Shown one piece after another: positions 10,400 to 20,455 of a stretch of DNA of 64,000 nt. Position 1 is the stretch's first letter. Each line of letters starts with the position of its first letter. The stretch is from positions 224,577 through 288,576 of the forward strand of contig BGKB01000072.1 in NCBI GenBank assembly GCA_003116975.1, in the 5' to 3' direction. The notes under the pieces were generated by a model. The model was not told the origin of the DNA. It saw only the letters and a list, made by a program, of their open reading frames with translations, and made no database searches. The translations under genes were made by a program, and so were the position numbers. Source of the stretch: Aurantiochytrium sp. KH105. Lineage: Eukaryota; Sar; Bigyra; Thraustochytrida; Thraustochytriidae.

Positions 10400-10670
10400 G
10401 AACACCGACATTTTTCAACTCAAAGCACGCATTTTCGCACCACATACGTACAAAGATCACTACATGGGCAGATGGGTGCTTCTGCCGAGATCGCAAATAA
10501 AGTAATCTTCACAATCTTCTCACGTGCTTGCACGAAGACCTCCCAAGTAAATACGGATCGAGGTTGCAATCAATGGTGGTGCCGTCGTCAAGTATAGCCA
10601 AAAATGTATTTTCAGGATCTAACATCGATTGGACACAAGCATTGCGTCAACGAGACGGAGTGACTTGTTG

Positions 10671-12317
10671 TTAGTGCATGCCGTCACCCAAGGAAAACTC
10701 ACGCGTAACGACATGTTTGTCAAAGACAACTGACGGCAGCAATCGCATGAAACGATGCAAAATGTATCCGGTGAGCCCCCAAATGACGCGATCCTTGGGA
10801 GCATTCTTCTCGCGAAAAACCGGCGGCGAGTAGTCCCTTACGACCCAGTTGTCCTGATCCAAAAGGGCACTCACGGGCACTGTAAAGGAATCGCGAACCT
10901 CGTCCGGGTTCGGGTCGAGCTTAAGCTCCTCAAAGGCCCCAAGATACCCGACGACTGGGGTGACGGCCACGCCCGTGATGGCTGCAAGTTCAGACCAGTC
11001 GCTTCGCAGAATCCCAAGCACGTTGACCACCCCCGGTGGAATGCCGACCTCTTCGTGCAGTTCTCGCAAGCCAGCGTCCACGACGCTGCGGTCCGAGTCA
11101 TCAATCATGCCTCCCGGAAAGCAGACCTCGCCCTTGTGACGGTTGATCTTGTGCGAGCGCTGCGTAAAGAGCACAGAAGGAACGTTTCGGACGTGGCAAA
11201 GAGGAATGATGACGGAAGCCCGCTTGCGGGCGCGACTTGATATTTCTCGTGGCAAGCGATTAAGGCGTTTCCGCAGACGATTCAAAACGTCGGGGTGAAA
11301 GAGTCCGCCCTCACGAAAGTCCGGCAGGACGTACTTGCGAGCGTCGCGTAGCGCCGAAATTTCCTCGGGAGTTGGGTCTTCCACATCCCACTGGTCCATG
11401 CTTGTCTCTCTGTACATGGGACGACCCGCGGAGGGTGCCTGCAGGACCGCATAAGGTGACAAGAGGTCCCGCGCCAGCTTGAGGGCCTCCGGCTCAAGCT
11501 GTCCGGTCCCTGAGCACACCACCGAGGCGCACTCTGCAAGAATCTCTTCGCGGTCGCGCAAGGCACGAGCCAGCGCCGGTGCCGTGTAATGATTCACCAA
11601 GGCGTCGAGGTCGTCGCTCTTGCGACCAGAGACGAATGAACCTCGGAATCCCGAGTCCTCCTTTTTGTCGAGCCACGCAATGAGTCGTTCCACCATAACG
11701 TCCTCGAAGCTCTCCTTGACATCTTCCGGCTTTTCCTTTGCGTTTGCCAGGGCTTCGTCCACCTCTTCATCGCTGCCTCCATCATCATCGTCATCATGAT
11801 GAATGACGTCAGCAGGATTCACTGTCAATGTTGCAGCGGATGCGGCCACCTTTGCAGCGGCCTCTTCTGACGATGTTTGCTTCTTGGGCGACTTGGTCAA
11901 TATCCTGTTGTGGTCCGTTAGCTCCTCGGCGGTTTCCTCGTCGTCGTTGTCAAGGGTGGACGCCATGTGGAGCGACTCGGCGGGTAGCGGTGGTTCCGTC
12001 CTGGCGGGACGGGACTTGGTTCCCATCGAGCGTCGTGCTCCCCACGCTGATGCGCTCTGCTCGAGCAGACCCCCGGTCGCAACTCTCGCATCATGGCACC
12101 ACAGTCCTTCCTCCGTCAGTCTCCTGCACGTCAGGCTTGCTCTTCTCGTCGCTGGCGTCGCCTTTCTCCTCAAGATTCGCGTCGTCGCCGTCGTTGACGC
12201 CGTTGCCATCGACGTCGTCGCCGAGGAGGTCGGCCTCGAGCATACCGGCCTCCTCAACGCCGAGACTATGCCGCGCGCAAGCCCTCGCGCTGCGTCGTGG
12301 CTCCGCGCCGCCATCAT
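10671..12317 (-). CDS. Nudix hydrolase of the CoA diphosphatase type (NUDT7/NUDT8-like), probably mitochondrial
   Basis: Predicted 548-aa protein. The C-terminal third has the CoA-Nudix signature: VLFTQRSHKINRHKGEVCFP, then GGMIDDSD and RELHEEVGI, the Nudix box with Asp in the place usual for this subfamily. Such enzymes cut coenzyme A to phosphopantetheine and 3',5'-ADP. The chosen ATG at 12317 (A at -3) gives an Arg/Ala/Ser-rich, acid-poor leader (MMAARSHDAARGLARGIVSA) that resembles a mitochondrial presequence. A long middle region contains an Asp run (HHDDDDDGGSDEE). Upstream in-frame ATGs at 12698 and 12671 are possible but would read through an AAGC microsatellite. A later start at 11966 is also possible. 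The domain call is firm; the N-terminus is not. Confidence 0.85.
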   Translation of the reverse strand: MMAARSHDAARGLARGIVSALRRPVCSRPTSSATTSMATASTTATTRILRRKATPATRRASLTCRRLTEEGLWCHDARVATGGLLEQSASAWGARRSMGTKSRPARTEPPLPAESLHMASTLDNDDEETAEELTDHNRILTKSPKKQTSSEEAAAKVAASAATLTVNPADVIHHDDDDDGGSDEEVDEALANAKEKPEDVKESFEDVMVERLIAWLDKKEDSGFRGSFVSGRKSDDLDALVNHYTAPALARALRDREEILAECASVVCSGTGQLEPEALKLARDLLSPYAVLQAPSAGRPMYRETSMDQWDVEDPTPEEISALRDARKYVLPDFREGGLFHPDVLNRLRKRLNRLPREISSRARKRASVIIPLCHVRNVPSVLFTQRSHKINRHKGEVCFPGGMIDDSDRSVVDAGLRELHEEVGIPPGVVNVLGILRSDWSELAAITGVAVTPVVGYLGAFEELKLDPNPDEVRDSFTVPVSALLDQDNWVVRDYSPPVFREKNAPKDRVIWGLTGYILHRFMRLLPSVVFDKHVVTREFSLGDGMH

Positions 12318-12352
12318 CCTCGCTCCGGATTGCGTCTCGTGAGCGTGCGTGC

Positions 12353-12385
<33 letters not shown>

Positions 12386-13420
12386 AGAAAGTTAGCGTCG
12401 CGAGCGAGCGTCGCGAGCGGGGTCTGGTCGGGCGCAGTTGGTTTGGTTTCCTCGAGCCTGGTCGATGGTCCGGCGCCGCTCCTCCGCGCCTCGCCGCCGC
12501 AGGTGCGCACGCGGGCTGCACCTGCGCGCGGCTCGAGACAGACGTCCTCTCCCCTCCCCTCCCCTCCCGCCGCGCGTCCGCGCCGTCCTCGCCGCCGCCG
12601 CCGCCCGCGCTTTGGGTGCAGCGTCGCGAGGCCCTCGGAGTTGGAGTTTTGCGACGCGCGCATTGTGCCATAACAACATCATCAGCGCAGAACACCATCG
12701 TCCTCCCGCCCGCCACTCCGCCCGGGCTCCGCGGCCTCGGCCTCGCGCCGCGCACGCGCACGAGGGCGGCCGGGCGGCCGGCCGGCCGGCCGGCGTACGC
12801 GGGGCTCGCGTCGCCTGCCGGCCTGCCTCGCGCGCGAGCGAGCGGGATCAGATCGATGCCTTTGCCATGGCGGCTCGTATCCTTCCCATCCTAGCTCCGC
12901 TAACGCCTCGCGCCACGCGGCGCTCGCCGCCGCGCCGCGGCGGGCAGGCGCCCGCGTCCCCTGCGCTCTCGCAGCCGCGGCGGCCGCCCGCCCGCCTGCC
13001 TGCCTGCCTTGCGCGCACGGCCGCGACGCCGGCCGGGTACACGGGCCAGGTCCCAGGCGGCCTCGCCCGCCTCGCCGCGCCCGCCGCGCCCGCCGCCCGC
13101 TCCGGGCGGCGCGCCCGCCCCGCGCGGCCTGCCCGCGCGCCCGCCCCGCGCGCCCGCCCCGCGCGCGTCCGGCGCGGCGCGGCGCGAGCGACCGCGGCGA
13201 GGCTTGCTGCGCGCGGGTTCCTGGCGCGTACTCTGCGCGAGCGGAAACGACGCGCTCAACTCAAGACAGTCGAGCCCCGCGGCCGCCCGAGGCAGGGGAC
13301 GCAAAGCGCCTCCGGCTCCGCGCGACGGGCAAAGACCTGCCTGCGCGTCTGGAGCTCGTCGCGGCTGTCGCTCGGCCAGAGCGAGAGCAGCGCAGCGCAG
13401 CGCGCGCACCTGGGCTCGGG
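12318..13420. other. GC-rich divergent intergenic region with microsatellites
   Basis: Lies between the Nudix gene (minus) and the ankyrin gene (plus). It holds a GCAA run at 12353-12386 and a GGCC run at about 12767-12794, followed by dense CpG-rich sequence. No supported gene. Confidence 0.55.
12353..12386. repeat. AGCA microsatellite
   Basis: Eight or so tandem AGCA units immediately 5' of the preferred Nudix start codon. Confidence 0.9.
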
Positions 13421-14581
13421 ATGATGGTCGCCGTGAACGTGCTGGCCGCGACGGACCTGCAGATGCCGCTGCTGGAGCCGGGCTCGCGAGCCGTGGCGAC
13501 GCTCGCTCTGGGGGCTCTCACGACGGTCTTCGTCGGCACCGCGGCGTGGTGGAGCCTTGCGTGCGTCATGCTGCCCGTCGTGACGAAGGCGGGACGCAGA
13601 GCGCGCAGCTTGCAGCGGCTCTTGTTGCGCGGCTGCGTGTGGGCGCGGCACGTGGACCGCATCTCCATGGACGAGCTGCAGGAATTCGAGCACGAATTTC
13701 ATGACCAGGACTTTAGCACGCGGCTGCAGCATCAGACAGAAGGCGAGCTCATTCAGGTGCTGCTCCTCTGCGCATTTCATGGTCTCGCGCGAACCTTGCT
13801 CGAGGTCAGCAAGCATCTTGACACACAGCGCACGCGTCCTCATTTCAACAATGCTCTCTTGATCGCTGCAAGCAATGGCCGGGAGCGCGTGGTGCGTACG
13901 CTCGTGCATCGTGGGCTTGCCGACATCAATGCGCACAGCTCGCACCACAACTCGGCGCTCATTCTAGCGGCGTCCAAAGGCCACGAGGCCGTCGTCAAAC
14001 TCCTCATTGCACGAGAGCACCCCGTCACCGCTGCTGTTGACGTGAATCGAGCAAACTCATTTCGGATCACCGCGCTCGCCAGTGCCTGCGAGCTTGGACA
14101 CAGCGACATTGTCGACGCCATATTGCGACGTCCAGATGTTGATCCAGCCGTCAACGCAAACCTTGCCGTGCAAAGTGCTGCTCGTCGCCGCCACGATCGC
14201 ATTGTGCTTCGCCTGCTCGAATATTCGCCGAAAACCGTTCTGGCGCAACCTGGTCAACACATCAACGCGTTACCTCTACTACGTTACCTCCGATGCGCCG
14301 CCATTGAAAACACGCGACAGATCTTGCACATCATGACGGGCAGCCAGGGCCAGCGCGGACCCTGCACAGACATTGCTTCTCAAGCAGCCTCTCGAGATCA
14401 GCTCGATGCTTTGCCACAGAGTCTTCGCGCGCGCATTCTTGCCATGGCCTTTGGGCTTGGCATTATTTTGGTTGGGCCCAATCGCAACTCGCCATCTGCT
14501 CTCTTGGAGGCACTCGCGGAAGCAGACCGTCTACAGCCCAACATCGAATGCCTAGATTCCCATATTTGCTCCAACTCCTGA
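13421..14581 (+). CDS. Membrane-anchored ankyrin-repeat protein
   Basis: Predicted 386-aa protein beginning with two Met codons. A hydrophobic stretch near residues 24-50 (AVATLALGALTTVFVGTAAW) suggests an N-terminal membrane anchor. It is followed by a basic patch and an acidic helix (DELQEFEHEFHDQDF). About four ankyrin-like units cover residues 110-290, with typical cores such as NNALLIAASNGRERVVRTLV, NSALILAASKGHEAVVKLLI and TALASACELGHSDIVDAIL. The last part (LRARILAMAFGLGIILVGP) is again hydrophobic. Ankyrin arrays bind other proteins; partner and pathway cannot be told from sequence. The start has only a weak context but is the first ATG of the frame. Confidence 0.8.
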   Translation: MMVAVNVLAATDLQMPLLEPGSRAVATLALGALTTVFVGTAAWWSLACVMLPVVTKAGRRARSLQRLLLRGCVWARHVDRISMDELQEFEHEFHDQDFSTRLQHQTEGELIQVLLLCAFHGLARTLLEVSKHLDTQRTRPHFNNALLIAASNGRERVVRTLVHRGLADINAHSSHHNSALILAASKGHEAVVKLLIAREHPVTAAVDVNRANSFRITALASACELGHSDIVDAILRRPDVDPAVNANLAVQSAARRRHDRIVLRLLEYSPKTVLAQPGQHINALPLLRYLRCAAIENTRQILHIMTGSQGQRGPCTDIASQAASRDQLDALPQSLRARILAMAFGLGIILVGPNRNSPSALLEALAEADRLQPNIECLDSHICSNS

Positions 14582-14769
14582 AAAGAGCCGACGCAGCGCG
14601 CATGCAGGGGAGCATTGCCAAGGTGGCACATCTGAGACTGTAAGATAAATATGTCTTGAAAAAGGTTGATCATTTTTTGTTCACGTGCTTGACGCAAGTA
14701 TGTGCACGCACATTCAAAGATGGCCGATAAAGTCAATCAATGCGGCCGCTCGTAATCAAGAGCGCAAGC

Positions 14770-16832
14770 TCACAACCAGCGGGCAGGTCCACTTCCAATG
14801 GCTTCAATGACATGACCCAAGCCCGCTTTTGATGCAGGCTCGGTTGTCCATGGGAAACCAAGAATGGTCGCTTTTGCGCCATCAGGCGTCGTTCGCTCCA
14901 CGAATGCGCTCTCAATCATTGATGCAGGTACATCTTGAGCCGTCTCCCAGGCTTGACCAGCATCCTTGACGCCCTGATCGCGAAGCCATTGCGCGGTGCG
15001 AGCTAGCGAAAGGCGTACGATGCGCGACGATGGGTCCTGGGAAGCCATTTGATCCAAACGCGCGGTAATGCCAGCAAAGGTTGCAAGATAGCCTGTCACA
15101 TAGTCGAGCAGCTGTACTGGAAGGTGCGACACCGTTTCTCGCTGTCCGAGAGCCACGGAGTGTGCGTGTGCCAGGCCTGAAGCGCACTGCACGAGAGAAT
15201 CAAAACCTCGCTTTCCAGCCCACGGTCCTTTGCGCGAGTACGCATCAATTTCGATGACAATTATCCCGGGATGTCGCGCCGCAATCGAAGCAGAGTCCAA
15301 GCCGTGCTTTGTGAGGCTTCCCCGCCGGTACGCGTTGAAAAATACGTCAGTAGTTTTGAGAAGCTCCTCAAGACTCTCGCGACCTTGCTTCGTCTCGAGG
15401 TCAATTTCGCATGTCTGCTTGCCAGGACCCGTAAGGATACTTAGCATAGGAATGTACGGACGGCCAGGCCCACTCACACGCATGACGGAGGCGCCGAGAT
15501 CCGCCATGCTGCGTCCAGCAATGGGTCCTGCTAAAACCCTGGTCAGGTCGAGGCACCGAAGACCACTTGCGCTCGCAGCATGAGGGTCGCGTCGCTCCAT
15601 CCATGCATCAAGGCGAGCTTGCGCTGCCTGTTCGATGTCTCGGTGCTTGCATGCCACGGTCTCAAACTCGATAAGCGGGAGCTCGGCGATCGCTGCCTGC
15701 TGCGGGTGCGCATCCCACTCTTCAGGGGTGCGTACGGCGGCTGCACATGCGCCTGCCTGATAAAGTCGATCCTCGAGGTCAAAAACGTCCATTTCGCGCG
15801 CCATGGCCGTTTCCACTTCCTCGCGCGTGACGCTGGCGCTCTCGTCAATGCCAAGAACCTCCAAAGCAAGCTTGCGATGATGAGGGAAATTGCAATGCAA
15901 CTGAATGTGTCTGGCGTCGCCGGTACAGTACAGTCCGCTGATAGGGTCCCACGTCTTGATGGCTTCGCCGTTGATCTTCATGTAGCGCTCTTGACGGATG
16001 GCGGCACACGCAACTGTTGAATTGACGCAGATCTTTTGTGCCGGTTTCGTGCTCAGTTTTTCGGCTGCGAGAGCAAGGGCTGCAAGTGTGGCTGTCGCAA
16101 CTCTTTCGGCATGGAAAGGCGTCCGGAGGAGACCATCAATACCGCCTTGGTCGACGCGAGGCGTCTCTATGTCTACCTTGGTCGCAAAGACGCTGCGCTC
16201 AAGGCCTGCGCAGGCCAAGATCTCCTCGAGAGCCGAGGCCGCGCCGCCAAGTGCACTTCGACGACCCTGATGCATCGTCACCCTCGTTTGCGAGCTTCTC
16301 TTGCTGCGTCCCTTCGTCCCTTCGTTTCGCGGTCTGCCGCCCGTGGTGTCCGCAAGGAGGCTTTCCCAGGCCGTGGCAATCTGATCTGCCAAGCTTGCAA
16401 TCGATGTCGGCTGCAGTAATCTAATTTGCTGGAGCAAGGCTGGTTCTTGGTTCAACCCGATCGTCCAACCTAGGTGAGGTCACCATTTACGATGATTACA
16501 TCTGGCAGAGTGCAATCTTATCGACCACGAGCGAGTCACAAGCCCTTGCCATGCATGCTTGACAGTGAGCGATGCGGTCAAGAAGGGGCGCACCGCCTTG
16601 CAGGGCGCATCACGGCAGGCCAATCTTTGGTGATGGAAAAGGTATGAGAGTCTTGATTGGTTTTGCTGTAAACTCGAAAGCCAATCTTTGGCAGCGCGGC
16701 GGCTGAGTGCAGCCAGGACCAGACGCTGATTGCGATTTGTTTCGATTTTGCTGATTCTAGTTTGAATGACAACATACGATCGGTCTTTGCAAGACCTCTC
16801 CAACCGGGGGGGGCGCTCTTCGATGTCGCCAT
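14770..16832 (-). CDS. CoA-transferase family III (CaiB/BaiF type), two-exon model
   Basis: The main exon (14770-16469) carries CaiB/BaiF motifs: LRCLDLTRVLAGPIAGRSMA, ADLGASVMRV, CEIDLETKQGRESLEELLK, TDVFFNAYRRGSL and GFDSLVQCASGLAHAH. These enzymes move CoA between acyl groups. The long frame has no ATG before 16275, yet upstream sequence still looks coding. A short first exon at 16778-16832 (starting MATSKSAPPGWRGLAKTD) joined across a 308-base intron (GTATGT...CACCTAG) keeps frame and gives 584 aa. That splice is my inference; the alternative is a start at 16275. Its 5' end is about 200 bases from the divergent MICU-like gene. It resembles fungal proteins with a longer N-terminal domain before the CaiB core. 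Confidence 0.75.
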
Positions 16833-17032
16833 TCAAGTTTTCGACTTGTCTCGGATGCAATTTTGGGCCAAAAGCGACGTGGACCATCGCTCACGATGCT
16901 CTCTCTCGTCCAGCCACCGCCAGCTGCAGCTGCAGCTGCAGACAGACGCGGATTCTGCATTGCGAGGAACTGGCTGACTGTGAAATTCAGAGGAGCAGAG
17001 CGAGCAGAGCAACTATCTCATCGCGGTGGTCG
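16833..17032. promoter_or_regulatory. Short divergent promoter region
   Basis: Only about 200 bases separate the proposed first codon of the CoA-transferase (minus) from the MICU-like ATG (plus). It includes a CAGCTG-rich palindromic stretch near 16920-16940. No clear TATA box is seen. Confidence 0.4.
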
Positions 17033-18496
17033 ATGGCGGCAAAACAAATTCTCAAGGAAACTGGTGCGGCTCGGGCAAGGATGCTGCGCGCGGGGCTCCG
17101 CGCGAGCGGCGGGCGCGCGGCGGGACTGATGGCGGCCGCGGTGGTCGCCGGGTCTGGGACGCTGGCGCTGTGGCAGGGCCGCAGAGCAGACGCACAGCCC
17201 ACGACGGTCGACGAGAAGGCGCGACAGGCAGAAGCGAACGCCATGTCGCGGTTTGCGAGTCGGACGCGGCTGAGGCGCGCCAACACCAACCTGACGAGCC
17301 TCGACAGCGTCATCCTCGGGTACGAGTACAGGCTCCGCGAGACAGCATCGCTGGAGAAGATCTTCAAGTACTTTAGCTCGGTGGTCCTCGACGGCGAGGA
17401 GTACATGACGCCCCTGGACCTGGTGCGGGCAATCAGTCCAGGCGTGCCACCGTCGCCGAACTCGAGGCCGATCAATATCCCCATGTTTGAAAAGGACAAT
17501 GACAAGCTCGAGTTCACCAAGGACGAGATGCCGGACTTTTTCCGCTTTGGGGACGACGACTCGGGACTCATTTCGTATCCGCGTTTCCTTGTGATTGTGA
17601 CGCTGCTTGCGCTTCCTGCGGCAGAGATTCCGGTGGCCTTTGGTATGTGCGCGGGCGAGGACTTTAAAAACGTGCAGCTCCGTGGCACGGGCCTCAACGT
17701 GCACAATTTTCATTTTATCATGGAACGCAACATCAAAATTCGTGGCCAAGGGTACACGACCAAACACGAACCGCCCAGCATCACACACTACCTTTTTGGT
17801 CCAGACTTGAAGCGGACGCTTACTTTTGAGGAGTTTAGGGACTTTCATCTCGAACTTCGTGACAATGTGCAGCACATGCAGTACTTTCTATTGAGCGACG
17901 GTCTCGACGGCGACGGCGAGGCGACCATGTCGCTCAAGGCATTCGCGCGTAGCGTGGCCGCGCTCGTCCCGTCGGACTATCGCTCCGAAATTGTTGAACG
18001 CGCCAATTCTGTTGCGTACACGAAAGTGCCGCGTGAGATTGCTGAGCAAGAAATTGCCGCGGGCCGTCTTCCGGATACGGTGGACCCTGACAACGTGGTG
18101 GGAAATCAGCTTCGCGTGAGTTTTGAACAGTTTGTGATTTGGCAAGAAGTCGTTCGCTCGTTGGTGCAAATGGAGGAGGCGGTGCGGCGCTACAGCTACG
18201 AGGATGGCCACTTTAGCCCGACCAATATCAACCGCGCTGCGCTCGCGGTCACGCGTGCCAAGCTCACAAAAGCACAGGCGTGGACGCTTTTCCACCTTTT
18301 TGACAAGGAAGGCACGAAAAAGTTGCACCATGATCAGTTCGTCAGGCTCTTGCTGCCGCACAGTATGTCGACCAACCCACGTTTTGCGGCCGAGGGCCTC
18401 GGTCTTTCGTCGCTTTTTGAATGTCTCAACAAGGAGTGCAGCAAGTGCGTTCGAAACTGGTACGAGGGCACGACAGACAGCGAGGAGCAGACCTGA
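17033..18496 (+). CDS. MICU-like mitochondrial calcium-uptake regulator with degenerate EF-hands
   Basis: Predicted 487-aa protein. The N-terminus is basic and Ala-rich with one hydrophobic segment (GLMAAAVVAGSGTLALW), fitting an inner-membrane or intermembrane-space protein. The family pattern follows: RLRETASLEKIFKYFSSV, EYMTPLDLVRAISPGVPPSP, then SGLISYPRFLVIVTLLALP, as in MICU1/2/3. MICU proteins gate the mitochondrial Ca2+ uniporter. Here the segment where the first canonical EF loop should sit reads MCAGEDFKNVQLRGTG and the C-terminal one reads FDKEGTKKLHHDQF; neither has a full set of Ca-binding oxygens. The start at 17033 has T at -3; the next Met (17081) has A at -3 and is an alternative. 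Family assignment is good; loss of Ca binding is inferred by eye. Confidence 0.85.
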   Translation: MAAKQILKETGAARARMLRAGLRASGGRAAGLMAAAVVAGSGTLALWQGRRADAQPTTVDEKARQAEANAMSRFASRTRLRRANTNLTSLDSVILGYEYRLRETASLEKIFKYFSSVVLDGEEYMTPLDLVRAISPGVPPSPNSRPINIPMFEKDNDKLEFTKDEMPDFFRFGDDDSGLISYPRFLVIVTLLALPAAEIPVAFGMCAGEDFKNVQLRGTGLNVHNFHFIMERNIKIRGQGYTTKHEPPSITHYLFGPDLKRTLTFEEFRDFHLELRDNVQHMQYFLLSDGLDGDGEATMSLKAFARSVAALVPSDYRSEIVERANSVAYTKVPREIAEQEIAAGRLPDTVDPDNVVGNQLRVSFEQFVIWQEVVRSLVQMEEAVRRYSYEDGHFSPTNINRAALAVTRAKLTKAQAWTLFHLFDKEGTKKLHHDQFVRLLLPHSMSTNPRFAAEGLGLSSLFECLNKECSKCVRNWYEGTTDSEEQT

Positions 18497-19814
18497 GCCA
18501 AGGGATTATATGCTTGAATGGAGGGGAATAGATCTGGACAGAGAAACTGAGAAAAAGGTGATGCCGGCGAAGTCCGCAATGGAGCTCACCGGATGTGTTC
18601 GAGTACGGTCAAGTTGGATTTGTATTATCCACGACTCTACATTGCCTCCGAGGTCTGCTCGTTCGCTCTTCCTCCTTTTCAGTTATCTTCTTTTCCTTTG
18701 GTCGCATTCATGTACACTAGGAGGTTTCTCGTCGGCGTTGTTGCAGGCACTCTTGCTTTCATTTCATTTCATCCCTTTTTTTCCTCATAATAAGTAACAA
18801 ACTATGAGCATTTCCTCTTTCACCTCTCCAAGCTTATGCCTTACAGTTAGCGCTGAGCAGATGCAGACAATAAATCACGCGTGGACAGACAGACGTGACA
18901 GACACACAGACAGACCATCAGTCACTACTACGCAGACATCTCTTGGCTTCATCCGTCCATCTGTCTACCAATCAATGTGGGTGTTTGCTTCGGAGGCGGG
19001 ACCTTTGTCTCTTGCGTTGTTTACGAGCGTTGGTCCCGATTTATCAAGCATTGCAATCCAGCATAGTTTCTTGTTGGCCAAACGAGTCCCGAGCTTTTCA
19101 CGTGTTACAGTCACGCGCATGCGCTATTTTTTTTTTCCCGCATGAGAAATTCGAGATTGTGCCTCTGCAGGCAGACGTTTTCGTGCGTGTGGGCGCCCAT
19201 AGCGATGTTCGTCTGGTTTGACTGGTCTCGATCTTTCTCGTGAACGCAGCGCTCCATTCTATTTTTCTTCTTTCTTTGTTCGTTCTTTTCCCGTTCTGCA
19301 GCTGGTATGTGCCGTGGGTCGAATTTGTGTCCCGAGCCTTGGTTTCGTGGCCGTCATGTAAATTTCCCACCGTCTTCGAGAGCGCAAGCAAAAGAAAAAG
19401 GCACTTCGAGAATGGATGGAATGAATGGAATGAATGAATGGAATGGAATGGAATGGATGGGAAAATGGGCCGATGGAAAGAAAAATAAAGAAAAGAAAAG
19501 AAAAGAAAAGGTATAATTCAAAGGTTACGGTCTCTGCCTGCTTGCTTTCCTGCCTGCGAAAGGATAGGAAAGGAAAGGAGAAAATGGAAATGTATACATG
19601 ATGGCGCCCTCGTTACGGCGGGGGCACTCTCTAACAGAGCGCTCACCTCGCCTTGGCGCGAATGAAATTCGTGAGGTTTGCAGCGCTTGAAACAAAAGAC
19701 GCTCCCATAAGTGGTCAATTGTGCGCTCGTCAAGAGCGTGAGAGGGGTGGAGCGTCCCTGCGTTGCGTGCTTGATAAGAAGGGAGTATGTGGATGTGGAC
19801 GGGTGGTGGCGGAT
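18497..19814. other. Intergenic, T-rich and repeat-containing
   Basis: Lies between the 3' end of the MICU-like gene and the 3' end of the next minus-strand gene. It holds GACAGACA-rich sequence near 18890-18925, GGAAT/GAATG repeats at about 19413-19460 and an AAAGA run near 19485-19510. No supported gene. Confidence 0.6.
19413..19460. repeat. GAATG/GGAAT short tandem repeat
   Basis: Imperfect 4-5-base units (GGAATGAAT, GGAAT, GGATG) in an intergenic stretch. Confidence 0.8.
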
Positions 19815-20303
19815 CTAGGGGTAGCGGACGTTGAGAATGCCCTGGGAGACGTGGAAGACGAGACTGAAGAACTTGGCCTTGTTGTCGTCGCCCTCAAGGC
19901 AAAAGTCAAGTTTGTCGAAGAGCGTCTCCGCCACAACACTGAGAACGATCTCGGAGCTGAGCTTGTAGTCGCCTTGCGTGGCACGCATCTCCAACAGCGG
20001 CCACTGCGCGAGCACGCTCTCGAGGATGGCGTTCTCGAGCTCGCCTACGGTCTTTGCGCCGAAGACCGCGAGCACCTTCTTCGCGTATTGCTTGCCCACC
20101 AGCGTCTTGATGGCCCTGTTCTTCATCTTGGAGTGCGGTGCGACGCGTTTCTGCGTCCTCTTCCATTCGAGCACGAGGTCGAACAAGCGTGCCTCCCGCT
20201 TGTACTCGAGGTTGTAGTTGGCGAAGGGCCGCCTCCACTCGGCGTCGCCCTCGACGTTCTCAAACATGAAGACCTCTGCGCGCTCTGCGAAGCGCACGGG
20301 CAT
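19815..20303 (-). CDS. Small conserved-looking protein of unknown function
   Basis: Predicted 162-aa protein with an excellent Kozak context (GACACCATG). It is balanced in composition, unlike its repeat-rich surroundings: RFAERAEVFMFENVEGD, a basic helical middle (HSKMKNRAIKTLVGKQYAKK), then GELENAILESVLAQWPLLEM and FDKLDFCLEGDDNKAKFFSL. No signal peptide or membrane segment. I do not recognise the family. The even amino-acid use and clean start argue it is real. The 5' side abuts a TTTGC-repeat tract (20338-20360). Confidence 0.6.
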   Translation of the reverse strand: MPVRFAERAEVFMFENVEGDAEWRRPFANYNLEYKREARLFDLVLEWKRTQKRVAPHSKMKNRAIKTLVGKQYAKKVLAVFGAKTVGELENAILESVLAQWPLLEMRATQGDYKLSSEIVLSVVAETLFDKLDFCLEGDDNKAKFFSLVFHVSQGILNVRYP

Positions 20304-20397
20304 GGTGTCTCAGTTTCCCCCCTGTGTTCGGTGAAGCTGTTTTGCTTTGCTTTGCTTTGCAAGTTGTTTCTGCTTTGTGACACACAGTGTTGCCGGC

Positions 20398-20455
20398 TGG
20401 CGTGCGGGCTGGCTGGCTGGGCTGGCTGGGCTGGCTTGGCTGGCCGGCTGGCGTC
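20398..20455. repeat. GGCT-rich tract
   Basis: Interrupted tandem GGCT/GGCTT units; related tracts recur at 20540-20560 and 21435-21458. Confidence 0.75.

Noticed and set aside
12091-12663. Alternative acidic minus frame over the Nudix N-terminus
   Set aside because: It ends before the Nudix domain and would need an unsupported splice; the chosen frame gives a plausible mitochondrial presequence without one.
13256-13948. 230-codon minus frame over the ankyrin gene start
   Set aside because: Overlaps well-supported ankyrin coding sequence on the other strand and shows no domain.
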